Source: Chryseobacterium camelliae (lineage in GTDB: Bacteria; Bacteroidota; Bacteroidia; Flavobacteriales; Weeksellaceae). Taken from it: 64,000 nucleotides of DNA. The notes under the pieces were generated by a model. The model saw only the letters and a program-made list of their open reading frames with translations, ran no database searches and was not told where the DNA came from. How positions within the stretch are numbered: the first letter of the stretch is position 1; each line of letters opens with the position of its first letter. Below, in pieces: positions 26,445 through 36,857 of this stretch. The position numbers and the translations under genes are program-made. The stretch covers positions 496,001 through 560,000 of the forward strand of contig NZ_CP022986.1 of NCBI RefSeq assembly GCF_002770595.1, given 5' to 3'.

Positions 26445-27266
26445 TTATTTCTGCACGCCGTCTTTTGTCACTTCCCCTACAATCACTTTTTCCTGAACTT
26501 TAATAAAGTTCGGATCCATGATGGCCAGACGTTCCGCAATGGCTTTATAGGTCGGGACTTTCAGAAGAGAAGCTCTTCCCGATATTTCGCGGTATAAGGT
26601 AAAGGTTTTACCTCCGGCGGTCTTAATCTGTTTGGTCGTCGTAATGTATTTGCCGATATACTTGCTTTTCGCATCATATATTTCAAGGTCGACAAATGTC
26701 TTTTCAGAAATGGTATTATCCGATCCGAAACTGACCGGAAGATTGGTAAAATATCCCACGGGTACACCATTGCTGAGGATTTCGCCAACATTATTGACCT
26801 CAATTTTAAGCTTGTCAATTTTACTCCTTACCGTATAGGCATCTTTCGTTTTCGCATCCAGCTTCCTTTTAGGTGGGTTTTTGAAAAGCTCATCCAGGTT
26901 CCTGATGTTGATTCCCCGGTTATCAATGATCTTAAATCCCTTTACGGAAGTATACACCGCTGATTTTTCTTCACCCGAAAATGCAGATGGCGAAATGTAG
27001 TCCAGTTCTAGCGTCTTGTCGTTATTGTAGATCCGGGTTAATTTAATGTAGCTGTCGCGGACGGAATCCACAATACTTTTATCAATAAACTCCATGGTAT
27101 AAGTAGGAGTTTCCTTGAGATCCATAAAAGTATATTCACTGGATCTGTGGGATATTTTGGCTACCGGAATGCCATCCAGCTGTATCACGCCATGTTTGGT
27201 TTTTATATTCTGGGCATTGAGAAACAGGCCCAACACTGTAAAGAATATGATAATACCTCCTTTCAT
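26445..27266 (-). CDS. Secreted protein of unknown function
   Basis: 273 residues, signal peptide 1-18 (FLNAQ). I do not recognise a family. The mature protein alternates charged and hydrophobic residues in short beta-strand-like stretches; notable segments are HGVIQLDGIPVAKISHRSS, YISPSAFSGEEKSAVY, NVGEILSNGVPVGYF and KYIGKYITTTKQIKTAGGKTF. There is no cysteine pair, lipobox or C-terminal sorting domain. A terminator separates it from atpC upstream, so it is transcribed independently of the ATP synthase genes. Confidence 0.7.
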   Translation of the reverse strand: MKGGIIIFFTVLGLFLNAQNIKTKHGVIQLDGIPVAKISHRSSEYTFMDLKETPTYTMEFIDKSIVDSVRDSYIKLTRIYNNDKTLELDYISPSAFSGEEKSAVYTSVKGFKIIDNRGINIRNLDELFKNPPKRKLDAKTKDAYTVRSKIDKLKIEVNNVGEILSNGVPVGYFTNLPVSFGSDNTISEKTFVDLEIYDAKSKYIGKYITTTKQIKTAGGKTFTLYREISGRASLLKVPTYKAIAERLAIMDPNFIKVQEKVIVGEVTKDGVQK

Positions 27267-27285
27267 ACAATCAGATTTCTACATC

Positions 27286-27316
27286 ACAAAAAAAAGTGTA
27301 ACCAAAGTTACACTTT
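27286..27316 (-). terminator. Terminator of the atpDC operon
   Basis: 10-bp perfect arms AAAGTGTAAC/GTTACACTTT (27293-27302, 27307-27316), 4-nt loop and a long T run on the minus strand, 30 bp after the atpC stop. Confidence 0.9.
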
Positions 27317-27345
27317 CTTGAAAATATATTTAGCTTTTCATTTAA

Positions 27346-27627
27346 TTATTCGCAAAGAATGATTCCTTTGTTATGATTAAATTCTACAACACCACTGGTA
27401 ATAGGATAAGAAAAAACAGAATCTTTTTCATTTTCTTTGGTGAAATTCTTAGCATAAGCTTCATTGATGGCTTTCGCATACAGCTTTACTTTACCTCCCA
27501 CTAAAGAAGAAACGATGCCTGCGTGGTTTTTCATGATGTGAAATTCACCATGCTTGCCCGGCAACAGTACAGAATCTACTTCTCCTTCAAAAACTACGTA
27601 TTCTGGTGTTAAAATTTTTATATTCAT
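27346..27627 (-). CDS. atpC: ATP synthase F1 subunit epsilon, short form
   Basis: 93 residues forming only the N-terminal beta-sandwich (NIKILTPEYVVFEGEVDSVLLPGKHGEF to the final IILCE). The C-terminal two-helix domain, which in Escherichia coli can extend and inhibit the motor, is absent; a full subunit has about 135 residues. It lies downstream of atpD on the same strand with an 82-bp gap that contains an inverted-repeat element. The other F1Fo subunits are not in this window, a split arrangement usual in Bacteroidota. Confidence 0.93.
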   Translation of the reverse strand: MNIKILTPEYVVFEGEVDSVLLPGKHGEFHIMKNHAGIVSSLVGGKVKLYAKAINEAYAKNFTKENEKDSVFSYPITSGVVEFNHNKGIILCE

Positions 27628-27639
27628 TTTTTATGAATT

Positions 27640-27709
27640 ATAGATTATAGATTTTAAATTTTAAATGATATTATCAATCTAAAATCTAAAATTTAACATT
27701 TAAAATTTC

Positions 27710-27710
<1 letters not shown>
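27640..27710. repeat. Intergenic tandem/inverted repeat element (atpD-atpC gap)
   Basis: Short direct repeats (ATAGATT, TTTAAAT) in the left arm and inverted copies (AATCTAAAATCTAAAATTTAA) on the right; the longest perfect match is 12 bp (27656-27667 with 27697-27708). Confidence 0.6.
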
Positions 27711-29268
<1,558 letters not shown>

Positions 29269-29397
29269 TTGTTAAAAAACAGATTTTTATCATACTTTTA
29301 TCAATGCAGGAAAATAAGAATTTAATGCGGTCCCAACGGATAAATCCACCGCTGTTATTGGTCAGCCGTTATCTCGGTACATTCTTACATTATTTCC

Positions 29398-29405
29398 TAT
29401 ATTTG
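29398..29405 (+). promoter_or_regulatory. -7 promoter box (TATATTTG) of ribF
   Basis: TAnnTTTG match, 19 bp before the TTG start of ribF; divergent from the atpD promoter. Confidence 0.55.
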
Positions 29406-29424
29406 CAGTCAAAATTTTTCCGTT

Positions 29425-30345
29425 TTGAACGTTTATAAAAATTTCAGCGATTATACTTCACACAGACCTCTCGCATTGTCTTTAGGGATGTTTGACGGTG
29501 TGCATATCGGCCATAAAAGCATTATTGATGAACTGAAAAAGACCGGACATGAGAAAGATCTGGAAACCGCTATCCTTACTTTCTGGCCGCATCCGAGATT
29601 TGTTTTCAATCCTGACGAAGACCTGAAACTCCTGAATACACTGGATGAGAAGACTGTCCTGATGGAAAAGTACGGCATTCAGAACCTCTTCCTGAAAGAG
29701 TTTGATGCCGGGTTCAGGAACCTTACCGGTGAAGAATTTGTCCGTCAGATCCTGGTTGATGCCCTGCATGTAAAATATCTGATTATCGGTTACGACCACT
29801 CCTTCGGGAAAAACAAAAGCGGAAACTTTGAACTGCTTCAGAAGCTTTCCGGGGAGCTGGGCTTTGAAGTCGAACAGATGGAGGCGATCAATATCCACGA
29901 AAATAACATCAGCTCCACTAAAATCCGTAAGGCACTTTTAACGGGAAACATCAGGGAAGCCAATGAAATGCTGGGATATTCCTATTCCGTTTCGGGAACT
30001 GTTGTTCACGGGAAGAAGATCGGGAGGACCATCGGCTATCCTACCGCTAATATTGAAACGGATTCCATTAAGCTTCTTCCTAAAAAAGGAGCGTATATCG
30101 TTGAAGTCTTTGTACAGGGCAAGCACTACAAAGGGATGTTGAGCGTGGGAACCAATCCGACCGTTAACGGAGAGAAACTTACCGTAGAAGTATACATCCT
30201 TGATTTTGCAGGAGATATTTACGGAAAAGACATCACGGTGAGATTCCGGGATTTCCTGCATGACGAAATTAAGTTCGAAGGCATGGACAAGCTAATTGAA
30301 AGACTGGATGAAGATAAAAGATTAACCGAAGAATTTGAATTCTAA
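29425..30345 (+). CDS. ribF: Bifunctional riboflavin kinase / FAD synthetase
   Basis: 306 residues. The N-terminal FMN adenylyltransferase domain has the nucleotidyltransferase motif GMFDGVHIGHKSI (residues about 22-34) and NISSTKIRKALLTGNI. The C-terminal flavokinase domain has HGKKIGRTIGYPTANI and GVNPTV-like SVGTNPTVNG. It makes FMN and FAD from riboflavin. The start is a TTG codon at 29425 (MNVYKNFSDYTSHRPLAL); no ATG precedes the conserved start of the domain. It ends in a 4-bp tail-to-tail overlap with the YjbR gene. Confidence 0.95.
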   Translation: MNVYKNFSDYTSHRPLALSLGMFDGVHIGHKSIIDELKKTGHEKDLETAILTFWPHPRFVFNPDEDLKLLNTLDEKTVLMEKYGIQNLFLKEFDAGFRNLTGEEFVRQILVDALHVKYLIIGYDHSFGKNKSGNFELLQKLSGELGFEVEQMEAINIHENNISSTKIRKALLTGNIREANEMLGYSYSVSGTVVHGKKIGRTIGYPTANIETDSIKLLPKKGAYIVEVFVQGKHYKGMLSVGTNPTVNGEKLTVEVYILDFAGDIYGKDITVRFRDFLHDEIKFEGMDKLIERLDEDKRLTEEFEF

Positions 30346-30695
30346 CGATTTATAATTTCTTCTTTCGCTTTTTTCGTCAGCGAATTAAATACCAATTCAT
30401 ACGACTGATCGATTAATTTAAAAATCAGGTCTCTCTTTAAACCATCCGTCATCACCGAATTCCAGTGGGTTTTATTCATATGAAATGCTCCGTTGACCTG
30501 CGGATATTGCTCCCGAAGTTCTGCACTCCATTCCGGATCTGTTTTTACATTGATCTGAAGCGGCATTCTTTCCAGCGGCATCAGAAGGAACATTTTACCG
30601 CCAACCTTTAAAACCAGGGTTTCATTATCGAAAGGAAAACTTTCGGTTACCCCTTTCTTCGCGAGGCAGTAGTCAAGAATTTCATTGGCATCCAT
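30342..30695 (-). CDS. MmcQ/YjbR family protein
   Basis: A 117-residue cytosolic protein. I start it at the ATG at 30695 (MDANEILDYCLAKKGV); the longer frame adds a hydrophobic stretch not seen in the family. Family features are ESFPFDNETLVLKVGGKMFLLMPLE, the WSAELREQYP segment and HMNKTHWNSVMTDGL near the C-terminus. The CyaY-like fold has been suggested to bind DNA in this family, but no defined role is established. It is tail-to-tail with ribF. Confidence 0.87.
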   Translation of the reverse strand: MDANEILDYCLAKKGVTESFPFDNETLVLKVGGKMFLLMPLERMPLQINVKTDPEWSAELREQYPQVNGAFHMNKTHWNSVMTDGLKRDLIFKLIDQSYELVFNSLTKKAKEEIINR

Positions 30696-30794
30696 ACGGT
30701 AACAGCATAGTATTTGAATAACCAATATTATTAAAATTTTATAAATTAAAGCAATCAATTTGCGATTAATTTCAACCCATAACCCTTCAATGAT

Positions 30795-31466
30795 ATGAAA
30801 GCCCTAGTTATCGGCGCTACAGGTGCCACAGGAAAGGATCTGGTACATCAGCTGTTAGAGGATCACGACTTTGATCGCGTCGATATATTTGTAAGAAAAC
30901 CGGTGGATATCCGGCATCCGAAGCTTACCGTTCACGTCATCGATTTTGATGCCCCTGAACAATGGAAACCGCTTGTTACCGGTGATGTCGCATTTTCATG
31001 CCTTGGTACCACACTTAAGGCTGCCGGAAGTAAAGAAGCGCAGCATAAGGTGGACTATGATTATCAGTACCGGTTTGCAAAAGCTGCAAGAGAAAATGAC
31101 GTGGAAGATTATGTGCTGGTTTCGGCCTATGGCGCGAATCCGAAATCCAAAATATTTTATTCCAGGATGAAAGGCGAGCTGGAAGAAGCGGTGAAGAGAT
31201 TACATTTCAATAAAATCACCGTTTTTAAACCGGGAATGCTGGAAAGAAAGGATTCAGACCGCACCGGAGAAGTCCTGGGAAGCCGGATCATTAAATTTGC
31301 CAACAGGCTTGGCCTTCTGGAAAGCCAGAAACCATTGCCAACTGATGTGCTGGCTAAAGCCATGATTAATTCATCGAAAATAAAAAGCAATGGCTACTCC
31401 AGTATTAAGCTGGGAAATATTTTTGGTTTTGCGGAAAAAGCTCATAATACTGTAACAATGAAATAA
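30795..31466 (+). CDS. NAD(P)H-binding oxidoreductase (atypical SDR)
   Basis: 223 residues. It begins with the Rossmann motif ALVIGATGATGKDLVHQLL and has VAFSCLGTTLKAAGSKEAQHKVDYDYQYRFAKAA and YVLVSAYGANPKSKIFYSRMKGELEEAV, with Tyr and Lys placed as in the atypical SDR group related to HTATIP2/YbjT. It probably binds NADP(H). The substrate is not predictable. It stands alone; its stop codon lies within the left arm of an intergenic hairpin repeat. Confidence 0.88.
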   Translation: MKALVIGATGATGKDLVHQLLEDHDFDRVDIFVRKPVDIRHPKLTVHVIDFDAPEQWKPLVTGDVAFSCLGTTLKAAGSKEAQHKVDYDYQYRFAKAARENDVEDYVLVSAYGANPKSKIFYSRMKGELEEAVKRLHFNKITVFKPGMLERKDSDRTGEVLGSRIIKFANRLGLLESQKPLPTDVLAKAMINSSKIKSNGYSSIKLGNIFGFAEKAHNTVTMK

Positions 31467-31524
31467 TGTAACAGTGTAACAGTGTCAAGATTGGTCAATT
31501 TTAACACTGTTACATTATTACATT
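31462..31524. repeat. Intergenic tandem/inverted repeat element
   Basis: GTAACAGT is repeated in tandem in the left arm; a 16-bp perfect inverted match joins 31462-31477 with 31504-31519. It lies between convergent genes and could act as a terminator. Confidence 0.7.
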
Positions 31525-31531
31525 GAATGAT

Positions 31532-32107
31532 CTATTTCAGGTATTTCGTAATGGCCTCGTCCGTAGGTTTTGTAGTACTTACGAAAGAATCAATCAGCTT
31601 ACCGTTTTCATCGATCAGGAATTTCGTAAAGTTCCATAGGATGGTCGTATTTTTAACACCGTTCAGATCTTTTTCAGTAAGATACTTGAAGATCGGTGCA
31701 GTATCATCCCCTTTTACCGAAACTTTAGCAGCCATCGGGAAGGTTACCCCATAATTTTTCTGGCAGAAAGCACCGATTTCCTTATTGGTTCCCGGCTCCT
31801 GTCCGCCAAAGTTGTTGGCAGGAAATCCAACAATGACCAGTTTGTCTTTGTATTCCCCGTACAGTTTCTCAAGATCTGCATACTGAGGCGTAAATCCGCA
31901 TTCTGATGCCGTATTGACCACAAGGATTTTCTTTCCTTTGAAATCTGCAAAATTGATTTCTTTTCCGTCCAGACTTTCTACTTTGTAGTCGTAAATGGTC
32001 TTTCCCATAAGCGCTTTGGTTTTTGTTTTGGATGCTTCACTTTTCTTCTGGGCACAGCTGTTGAAAAAAGCCATGAAAGAAAGCAGCAGTAAAAAGATTT
32101 TTTTCAT
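31532..32107 (-). CDS. Glutathione peroxidase family lipoprotein
   Basis: 191 residues. The N-terminus is a lipoprotein signal (MKKIFLLLLSFMAFFNSC, Cys18), so the enzyme should be membrane-anchored in the cell envelope. The peroxidase domain has the catalytic Cys in VVNTASECGFTPQYADL (Cys instead of selenocysteine), VGFPANNFGGQEPGTN with the catalytic Gln, and ILWNFTKFLIDENG with the Trp-Asn pair. Such bacterial enzymes usually use thioredoxin as reductant. A LolA-like protein gene lies 10 bp upstream on the same strand. Confidence 0.93.
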   Translation of the reverse strand: MKKIFLLLLSFMAFFNSCAQKKSEASKTKTKALMGKTIYDYKVESLDGKEINFADFKGKKILVVNTASECGFTPQYADLEKLYGEYKDKLVIVGFPANNFGGQEPGTNKEIGAFCQKNYGVTFPMAAKVSVKGDDTAPIFKYLTEKDLNGVKNTTILWNFTKFLIDENGKLIDSFVSTTKPTDEAITKYLK

Positions 32108-32117
32108 AATGGATGTA

Positions 32118-32783
32118 TTATTTAAATTTGAAGGTATTCGCCGGGAATACTTTATTGGTATCGATCCTGTTGATCAGCATTACGTAATCCCCGTCTTTCT
32201 TGGAACTGGAAGACTCTATCCTAAACGGCATCATCAGGTTGCCTACTTTTTTGTAGTCTGAATAATTCAGGGTTTCATCTTTCTTGATTTCCTTTAAAAG
32301 CATATAGGTTTTGGTATCGAAATAATAGATGTTATTATTGAAATTTTTAGTCAGCTCGACTTTATGGCAATAGATATTCCCGATTTTTTCCTTTCCCAGG
32401 TATTGTGCAGTAAATCCTTTGTTGTCCCAGTCGATAAAGTCATTATCAAAATTTTCAGGGACATATTCGGCGTACTCCTGCAGCTTATTGGCTGCATAGT
32501 TCATGGCATACCCTTTCGTACCGTCATATCCTTCAATCGCAGTCTCCTTATTGCCGATGGTAATCACCGTTTTAGTGAGGTTGGGACGTTCCTGATAGAT
32601 CCTGATCGGGTATTCATCTTTAACGCCCAGAACAACCTTTCCCTGAAGCATTACCGAGTTAAGAAGCTTCCAGTTCGTAAGTCCTCCGGACAGTTCAATA
32701 TTTTTATCGATAATTTCCTTTGCCGTCTGAGCCAAACACCACTGGGAACAAACCAGAATAAATGCCAACAGTAATTTCTTCAT
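32118..32783 (-). CDS. LolA-like periplasmic protein
   Basis: 221 residues, signal peptide 1-18 (QWCLAQ). The mature part fits the LolA/LppX-type half-barrel: EIIDKNIELSGGLTNWKLLNSVMLQGKVVLG, PNLTKTVITIGNKETAIEGYDGTKGYAMN, YYFDTKTYMLLKEIKKDE and MMPFRIESSS. It probably carries or senses a hydrophobic ligand in the periplasm, but it may not be the lipoprotein-sorting LolA itself. It is likely co-transcribed with the peroxidase lipoprotein downstream. Confidence 0.75.
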   Translation of the reverse strand: MKKLLLAFILVCSQWCLAQTAKEIIDKNIELSGGLTNWKLLNSVMLQGKVVLGVKDEYPIRIYQERPNLTKTVITIGNKETAIEGYDGTKGYAMNYAANKLQEYAEYVPENFDNDFIDWDNKGFTAQYLGKEKIGNIYCHKVELTKNFNNNIYYFDTKTYMLLKEIKKDETLNYSDYKKVGNLMMPFRIESSSSKKDGDYVMLINRIDTNKVFPANTFKFK

Positions 32784-32801
32784 TAATTCTTTTTATAAGT
32801 T

Positions 32802-32809
32802 CAAATATA
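32802..32809 (-). promoter_or_regulatory. -7 promoter box (TATATTTG) of the LolA-like/peroxidase operon
   Basis: A perfect TAnnTTTG match on the minus strand, 18 bp upstream of the ATG. Confidence 0.55.
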
Positions 32810-32816
32810 ATGCTTT

Positions 32817-32904
32817 TTAATTTGAAGTTTTTAATTAGGTTATTTGAAAATGTGGTGCTTGTCTGATATTTTCAAATTGTTTCACGTTCAAATGTTCAAA
32901 TTAA
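32817..32904. repeat. Intergenic inverted repeat element
   Basis: Nested 10-bp matches: TTAATTTGAA (32817-32826) with TTCAAATTAA (32895-32904), and ATTTGAAAAT (32842-32851) with ATTTTCAAAT (32868-32877). TTCAAAT recurs in the right arm. It overlaps the end of kdsB. Confidence 0.55.
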
Positions 32905-33618
32905 TTGTCTGGCTTTCTCCAGATCTTCCGGTGTATCGATGCCTACTCCGATAAAATTGGTTTCTATCATCTTGATTTTCATTCCGTATTCCAGGTATCG
33001 GATGCATTCGATCTTTTCAGCAATTTCCAAAGGCTTCATTTCGAGGCTTGAAAACTGGATGAGCGCATGCTTCCTGAATGCATAAACCCCGATATGCTTA
33101 AAATAACTCACCTCGTAAGCCGTTTCCCTGTGAAAAGGAATGACAGAGCGGCTGAAGTAAAGCGCAAAGCCATTGTTATCCGTAATTACCTTTACATTAT
33201 TCGGGTTTTCAATCTCTTCTTTGTCATGCAACCTTATTTTTAAGGAAGCGAGGGAAATCTCCTGGTTATGGTCTTCCCTGAAAACTCCGATCAGCTGCTG
33301 TAAAGGTTCCAGCTTCAGAAATGGTTCATCACCCTGAACATTGATGACAATATCACAATCGATGTTCTGGACAGCTTCTGCTATACGGTCGCTGCCGGTT
33401 TCATGCTGGCCGGTCATCACCGCTTTTCCACCATTACCGACAATCTCATTGAAGATTATTTCCGAATCCGTAGCGACAAAAACTTCTTCAAACAAACCGG
33501 TCTCCACCACATTCTGATAGGTGGTAGTAATGACTGTCTTGTCTCCCAGTGTCTGCATCAGCTTGGCCGGAAAACGGCTGGCTTCATACCGTGCAGGAAT
33601 TACAGCAATGATTTTCAT
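32896..33618 (-). CDS. kdsB: 3-deoxy-manno-octulosonate (Kdo) cytidylyltransferase
   Basis: 240 residues; start at the ATG at 33618 ([21 protein letters not shown]), since the 7 residues upstream precede the conserved beginning. CTP-binding N-terminus, [35 protein letters not shown] and [16 protein letters not shown] are family motifs. It activates Kdo as CMP-Kdo for lipopolysaccharide core assembly, two steps after KdsA. Confidence 0.96.
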   Translation of the reverse strand: MKIIAVIPARYEASRFPAKLMQTLGDKTVITTTYQNVVETGLFEEVFVATDSEIIFNEIVGNGGKAVMTGQHETGSDRIAEAVQNIDCDIVINVQGDEPFLKLEPLQQLIGVFREDHNQEISLASLKIRLHDKEEIENPNNVKVITDNNGFALYFSRSVIPFHRETAYEVSYFKHIGVYAFRKHALIQFSSLEMKPLEIAEKIECIRYLEYGMKIKMIETNFIGVGIDTPEDLEKARQLI

Positions 33619-33636
33619 AAAATAATAAAAATGTAG

Positions 33637-33702
33637 CAATATAACAGTGTAATAGTGTAGTAATTGATTATTAAACTATTACATTGTTACACTGTTATAT
33701 TG
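33637..33702. repeat. Intergenic tandem/inverted repeat element
   Basis: A 16-bp perfect inverted match (33637-33652 with 33687-33702) built from ATAACAGTGTAATAGTGTAG-like tandem units. The unit resembles that at 31.46 kb (AACAGTGTAA). Confidence 0.7.
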
Positions 33703-33719
33703 GTATATTAAAATAATAA

Positions 33720-34973
33720 CTATTTAAGATTATTCAAACTATTCTCAAGCTTCGGCATCATGGCTGAAATTTCCTCTGTAGCCAATCCTCCTACGGAAGC
33801 TCTGAACCAGGGCTCGGATTTTTCCTCCCCGAAAGCTGAGAATGGAACCAAGGCAACCCCCGCTTCGTTAATTAAGTAGAATACCAAATCGGAAGAATTT
33901 TCGATCACCGTTCCGTCAGGCTTCGTTTTTCCGATATAGTCAAATTTTATCGTAAGATACAGGGCTCCCATCGGTTCGATGCTGTCTACGGCAAGGCCTT
34001 TATTTTTAAGGTCCTGGATCCCACTGTGAAGTACTTTCAGGCTCTGTTCCAGTTTCCCTTTGAAATCTTCCACAAAGGCATTCACGTCTTCAGGGTTTTC
34101 ATAATATCTTGCCGTGGCCTCCTGCTCCGGTTTCGGTGCCCATGCACCAACGTGCGTAAGGAGCGCTTTCATTTTGTCAATGATAGGTGCAGGACCGAAT
34201 CCCCATCCTACCCGTACTCCGGTTGCAGCCAGGCATTTGGAAATCCCGTCGATATAAATGGTGTAGTCTTTCATTTCCGGGAAAAGGGAAACAGGATCTA
34301 CATGCTCTGCCCCAAACGTAAGGTTGGAATAAATCTGGTCATACATCAGGTAAAGCGGCTTTTCATCTTCGCCTCTTTTTTTGTTTTCGGCCAGGATCAG
34401 TTCACAGATCTCAGAAAGCTGTTCCCTGGTGAACATGGTTCCGGTAGGATTCAGTGGAGAACAAAGTGCTACCAGTACAGCACCATCCAGATGCGGTTGA
34501 AGATCAGCAGCAGTCGGAAGGAAGTTATTCTCAGGCGTTGTCTTTACTTCTACAGCGTCGGCTGAAGTAAGGTAGGCGTAGTGGTTATTGTTCCATGAAG
34601 GGATCGGATAGACTACTTTATCCCCTTCATCAACAATGGTCTTGTAAACGGCATAAATCAGGGGTCTTGAACCTGCTGTAATGAGGATGTCATCAGGCGC
34701 ATAATCCAGGTTCCATCTGGTTTTAAGGTCTTTGGAAACCTCTTTTCTCAAAGATAAAAGTCCGTTAGCCGGCGGATAATTCGTCAGGTTATTCTGATAG
34801 GCTTTCTGAATTTCTTCTTTCAGTTTTGCCGGTATCGGATAGATATTAGAATTCAGGTCTCCAATGGTAAGGTTGGCAATTTCAGCACCTTTTGCTTTCA
34901 AATCATTGACTTCATTACCAATTTTTACAATTTCGGAACCAATCAGGTTCGCCGCTAATTTTGAAACTTTCAC
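33720..34973 (-). CDS. Pyridoxal phosphate-dependent aminotransferase (class I/II)
   Basis: 417 residues, fold-type I. Motifs: NLTNYPPANGLLSLRKEVS, ILITAGSRPLIYAVYKTI, VVYPIPSWNNNHYAYL, CSPLNPTGTMFTREQL and YIDGISKCLAATGVRVGWG with the PLP lysine, and FRASVGGLATEEISAMMPKL at the end. It belongs to the aspartate-aminotransferase-like group, but specificity cannot be assigned. A phospho-sugar mutase gene lies 96 bp upstream on the same strand, with an inverted repeat in between that may end transcription. Confidence 0.9.
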   Translation of the reverse strand: MKVSKLAANLIGSEIVKIGNEVNDLKAKGAEIANLTIGDLNSNIYPIPAKLKEEIQKAYQNNLTNYPPANGLLSLRKEVSKDLKTRWNLDYAPDDILITAGSRPLIYAVYKTIVDEGDKVVYPIPSWNNNHYAYLTSADAVEVKTTPENNFLPTAADLQPHLDGAVLVALCSPLNPTGTMFTREQLSEICELILAENKKRGEDEKPLYLMYDQIYSNLTFGAEHVDPVSLFPEMKDYTIYIDGISKCLAATGVRVGWGFGPAPIIDKMKALLTHVGAWAPKPEQEATARYYENPEDVNAFVEDFKGKLEQSLKVLHSGIQDLKNKGLAVDSIEPMGALYLTIKFDYIGKTKPDGTVIENSSDLVFYLINEAGVALVPFSAFGEEKSEPWFRASVGGLATEEISAMMPKLENSLNNLK

Positions 34974-35015
34974 TTTATTTTTATTTAATAGGATTAATGG
35001 AATAACTTATCCATG

Positions 35016-35054
35016 CAGCAGTTTAACAATCATTGGTATATTATTAAACTGCTG
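35016..35054. terminator. Inverted repeat, possible terminator of the mutase gene
   Basis: 11-bp perfect arms CAGCAGTTTAA/TTAAACTGCTG (35016-35026, 35044-35054) with a 17-nt loop; no long T run follows, so termination is uncertain. Confidence 0.45.
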
Positions 35055-35069
35055 TACAGGTGCATTATT

Positions 35070-36785
35070 TTATGTTAATTGCAGGTCTCTTTTTACCTGC
35101 TCTGCTTTTTCTTCGAGTGCCTGAAGGGTATCTGCAAACTCAGCTTCTGAGGCCAGTGCTCCTTTCACAGAAATGTAGAATTTAATTTTAGGTTCTGTTC
35201 CCGAAGGCCTTACGCAAACTTTTGTCCCGTCCTGTGTATAATAAATCAATACATTGGATTTAGGAATGTCGGTGATAGCCTTACGTTCCCCTTTAGAGAT
35301 CAGGAAGCTGGTCTGCTCTTTAAAGTCCTTTACTTCTTCCACAGGTGAACCGGCCAGTTCTTTCGGCGGATTTTCCCTGAAGTTTTTCATCATGTCCAGA
35401 ATTTCTTCTGCTCCTTCCCTGCCTTTTCTGACCAGGTTAACCAATGCTTCGTAGTACATTCCGGTTTCCTGATAGATCTCCATCAGGTACTGGTACATGG
35501 TCCTGCCATTGGCTTTGCACCATGCTGCAATCTCGCAGGCCAGGAGGATGCTTCCGCATGAATCTTTATCTCTCACAAAATCGCCGGTCATAAACCCGAA
35601 GCTTTCTTCGCCTCCGCATATAAATTTTTCTTTACCTTCGAAATCACGGATCATCTTTCCGATCCATTTAAATCCGGTCAATCCAACTTTGCAGCCTACG
35701 CCAAACTTCTGGGCAATATCAAAGAAGATATCGGAAGTTACGATGGTAGAACCGATGAATTCTTTTCCGGTAATTTTTTCCTGCTTTCTCCACTCATTAA
35801 GAATGTAATAGGTCAGAATCGTGTTGGTCTGGTTACCGTTCAGCAATTGCATTTCACCTTCAAGGTTCCTTACGGCAATTCCAAGACGGTCTCCATCCGG
35901 GTCAGTACCGATCACGATATCCGCATTGGTGATCTTAGCAAGATCCATCGCCATTTCCAGGGCAGCAGGCTCTTCCGGGTTCGGAGAGTCTACCGTAGGG
36001 AAATTCCCGCTTGGGATCATCTGCTCAGTCACCAGGTCGATTTTTTTGAATCCTGCTTTTTCCAGTGCTTTGGGAACGGTAGTATACGTAGTCCCGTGGA
36101 TGGACGTGAACACGATGTTCAGGTTTTCTTTCCCAACATTCTGATAGGTGGAATGTTCAATGCAGGCATCGATATAGACATCATCCTGCTCTTCACCGAT
36201 CCATTCGATCAGGTCATCATTTCCGTTGAATTTAATTTCATCAAATTTTACGGAATATACTTCACTGATGATGGCTTCATCATGCGGTGGAACAATCTGT
36301 GCCCCGTCATTCCAGTATACTTTGTAGCCGTTATATTCCGGCGGGTTATGGGAAGCCGTAAGAACAATCCCTCCGTTGCATTTTCTGTCACGTACGGTAA
36401 AAGACAGCTCCGGTGTCGGCCTGTGATCTTTGAAAAGAAGGACTTTTATTCCGTTGGCTGTTAAAACATCAGCAACCAGTTTTCCGAACTCTTTTGAATT
36501 ATTTCTTACATCGTAGGCAATCGCTACTTTAATTTCTTCATTGGGAAACTGCTTTAACATATAGTTTGCAAGTCCCTGTGTAGCTTGACCTAACGTGTAT
36601 TTATTTAAACGATTGGTTCCTACACCCATTACGCCACGCATCCCTCCTGTCCCGAATTCCAGTTCCCTGTAAAAAGAGTCTTCAAGATCCGGAGAATTGC
36701 CTTCAATCAGAAGCTGGACGGCTTTTCTTGTTTCTTCATCGAATGATTCGTGCAACCAAAGTTGTGCTTTTTCTAATGTTGTCAT
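35070..36785 (-). CDS. Phospho-sugar mutase (phosphoglucomutase/phosphomannomutase family)
   Basis: 571 residues, four-domain alpha-D-phosphohexomutase. It carries GTGGMRGVMGVGTNRLN near the N-terminus, the phosphoserine loop VLTASHNPPEYNGYKVYW, the metal loop VIGTDPDGDRLGIAV, the sugar-binding GGEESFGF and the phosphate-binding CVRPSGTEPKIKFY near the C-terminus. It interconverts 1- and 6-phosphates of glucose and/or mannose. Its length suits the PgcA/YbbT-like type. It is cytosolic. Confidence 0.95.
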   Translation of the reverse strand: MTTLEKAQLWLHESFDEETRKAVQLLIEGNSPDLEDSFYRELEFGTGGMRGVMGVGTNRLNKYTLGQATQGLANYMLKQFPNEEIKVAIAYDVRNNSKEFGKLVADVLTANGIKVLLFKDHRPTPELSFTVRDRKCNGGIVLTASHNPPEYNGYKVYWNDGAQIVPPHDEAIISEVYSVKFDEIKFNGNDDLIEWIGEEQDDVYIDACIEHSTYQNVGKENLNIVFTSIHGTTYTTVPKALEKAGFKKIDLVTEQMIPSGNFPTVDSPNPEEPAALEMAMDLAKITNADIVIGTDPDGDRLGIAVRNLEGEMQLLNGNQTNTILTYYILNEWRKQEKITGKEFIGSTIVTSDIFFDIAQKFGVGCKVGLTGFKWIGKMIRDFEGKEKFICGGEESFGFMTGDFVRDKDSCGSILLACEIAAWCKANGRTMYQYLMEIYQETGMYYEALVNLVRKGREGAEEILDMMKNFRENPPKELAGSPVEEVKDFKEQTSFLISKGERKAITDIPKSNVLIYYTQDGTKVCVRPSGTEPKIKFYISVKGALASEAEFADTLQALEEKAEQVKRDLQLT

Positions 36786-36857
36786 ATTATATTTTGTAGT
36801 CGTTTGTAATGTATTGAATTTTGAATAAAATAAGTATTATCTGAATAATAAAACAGA

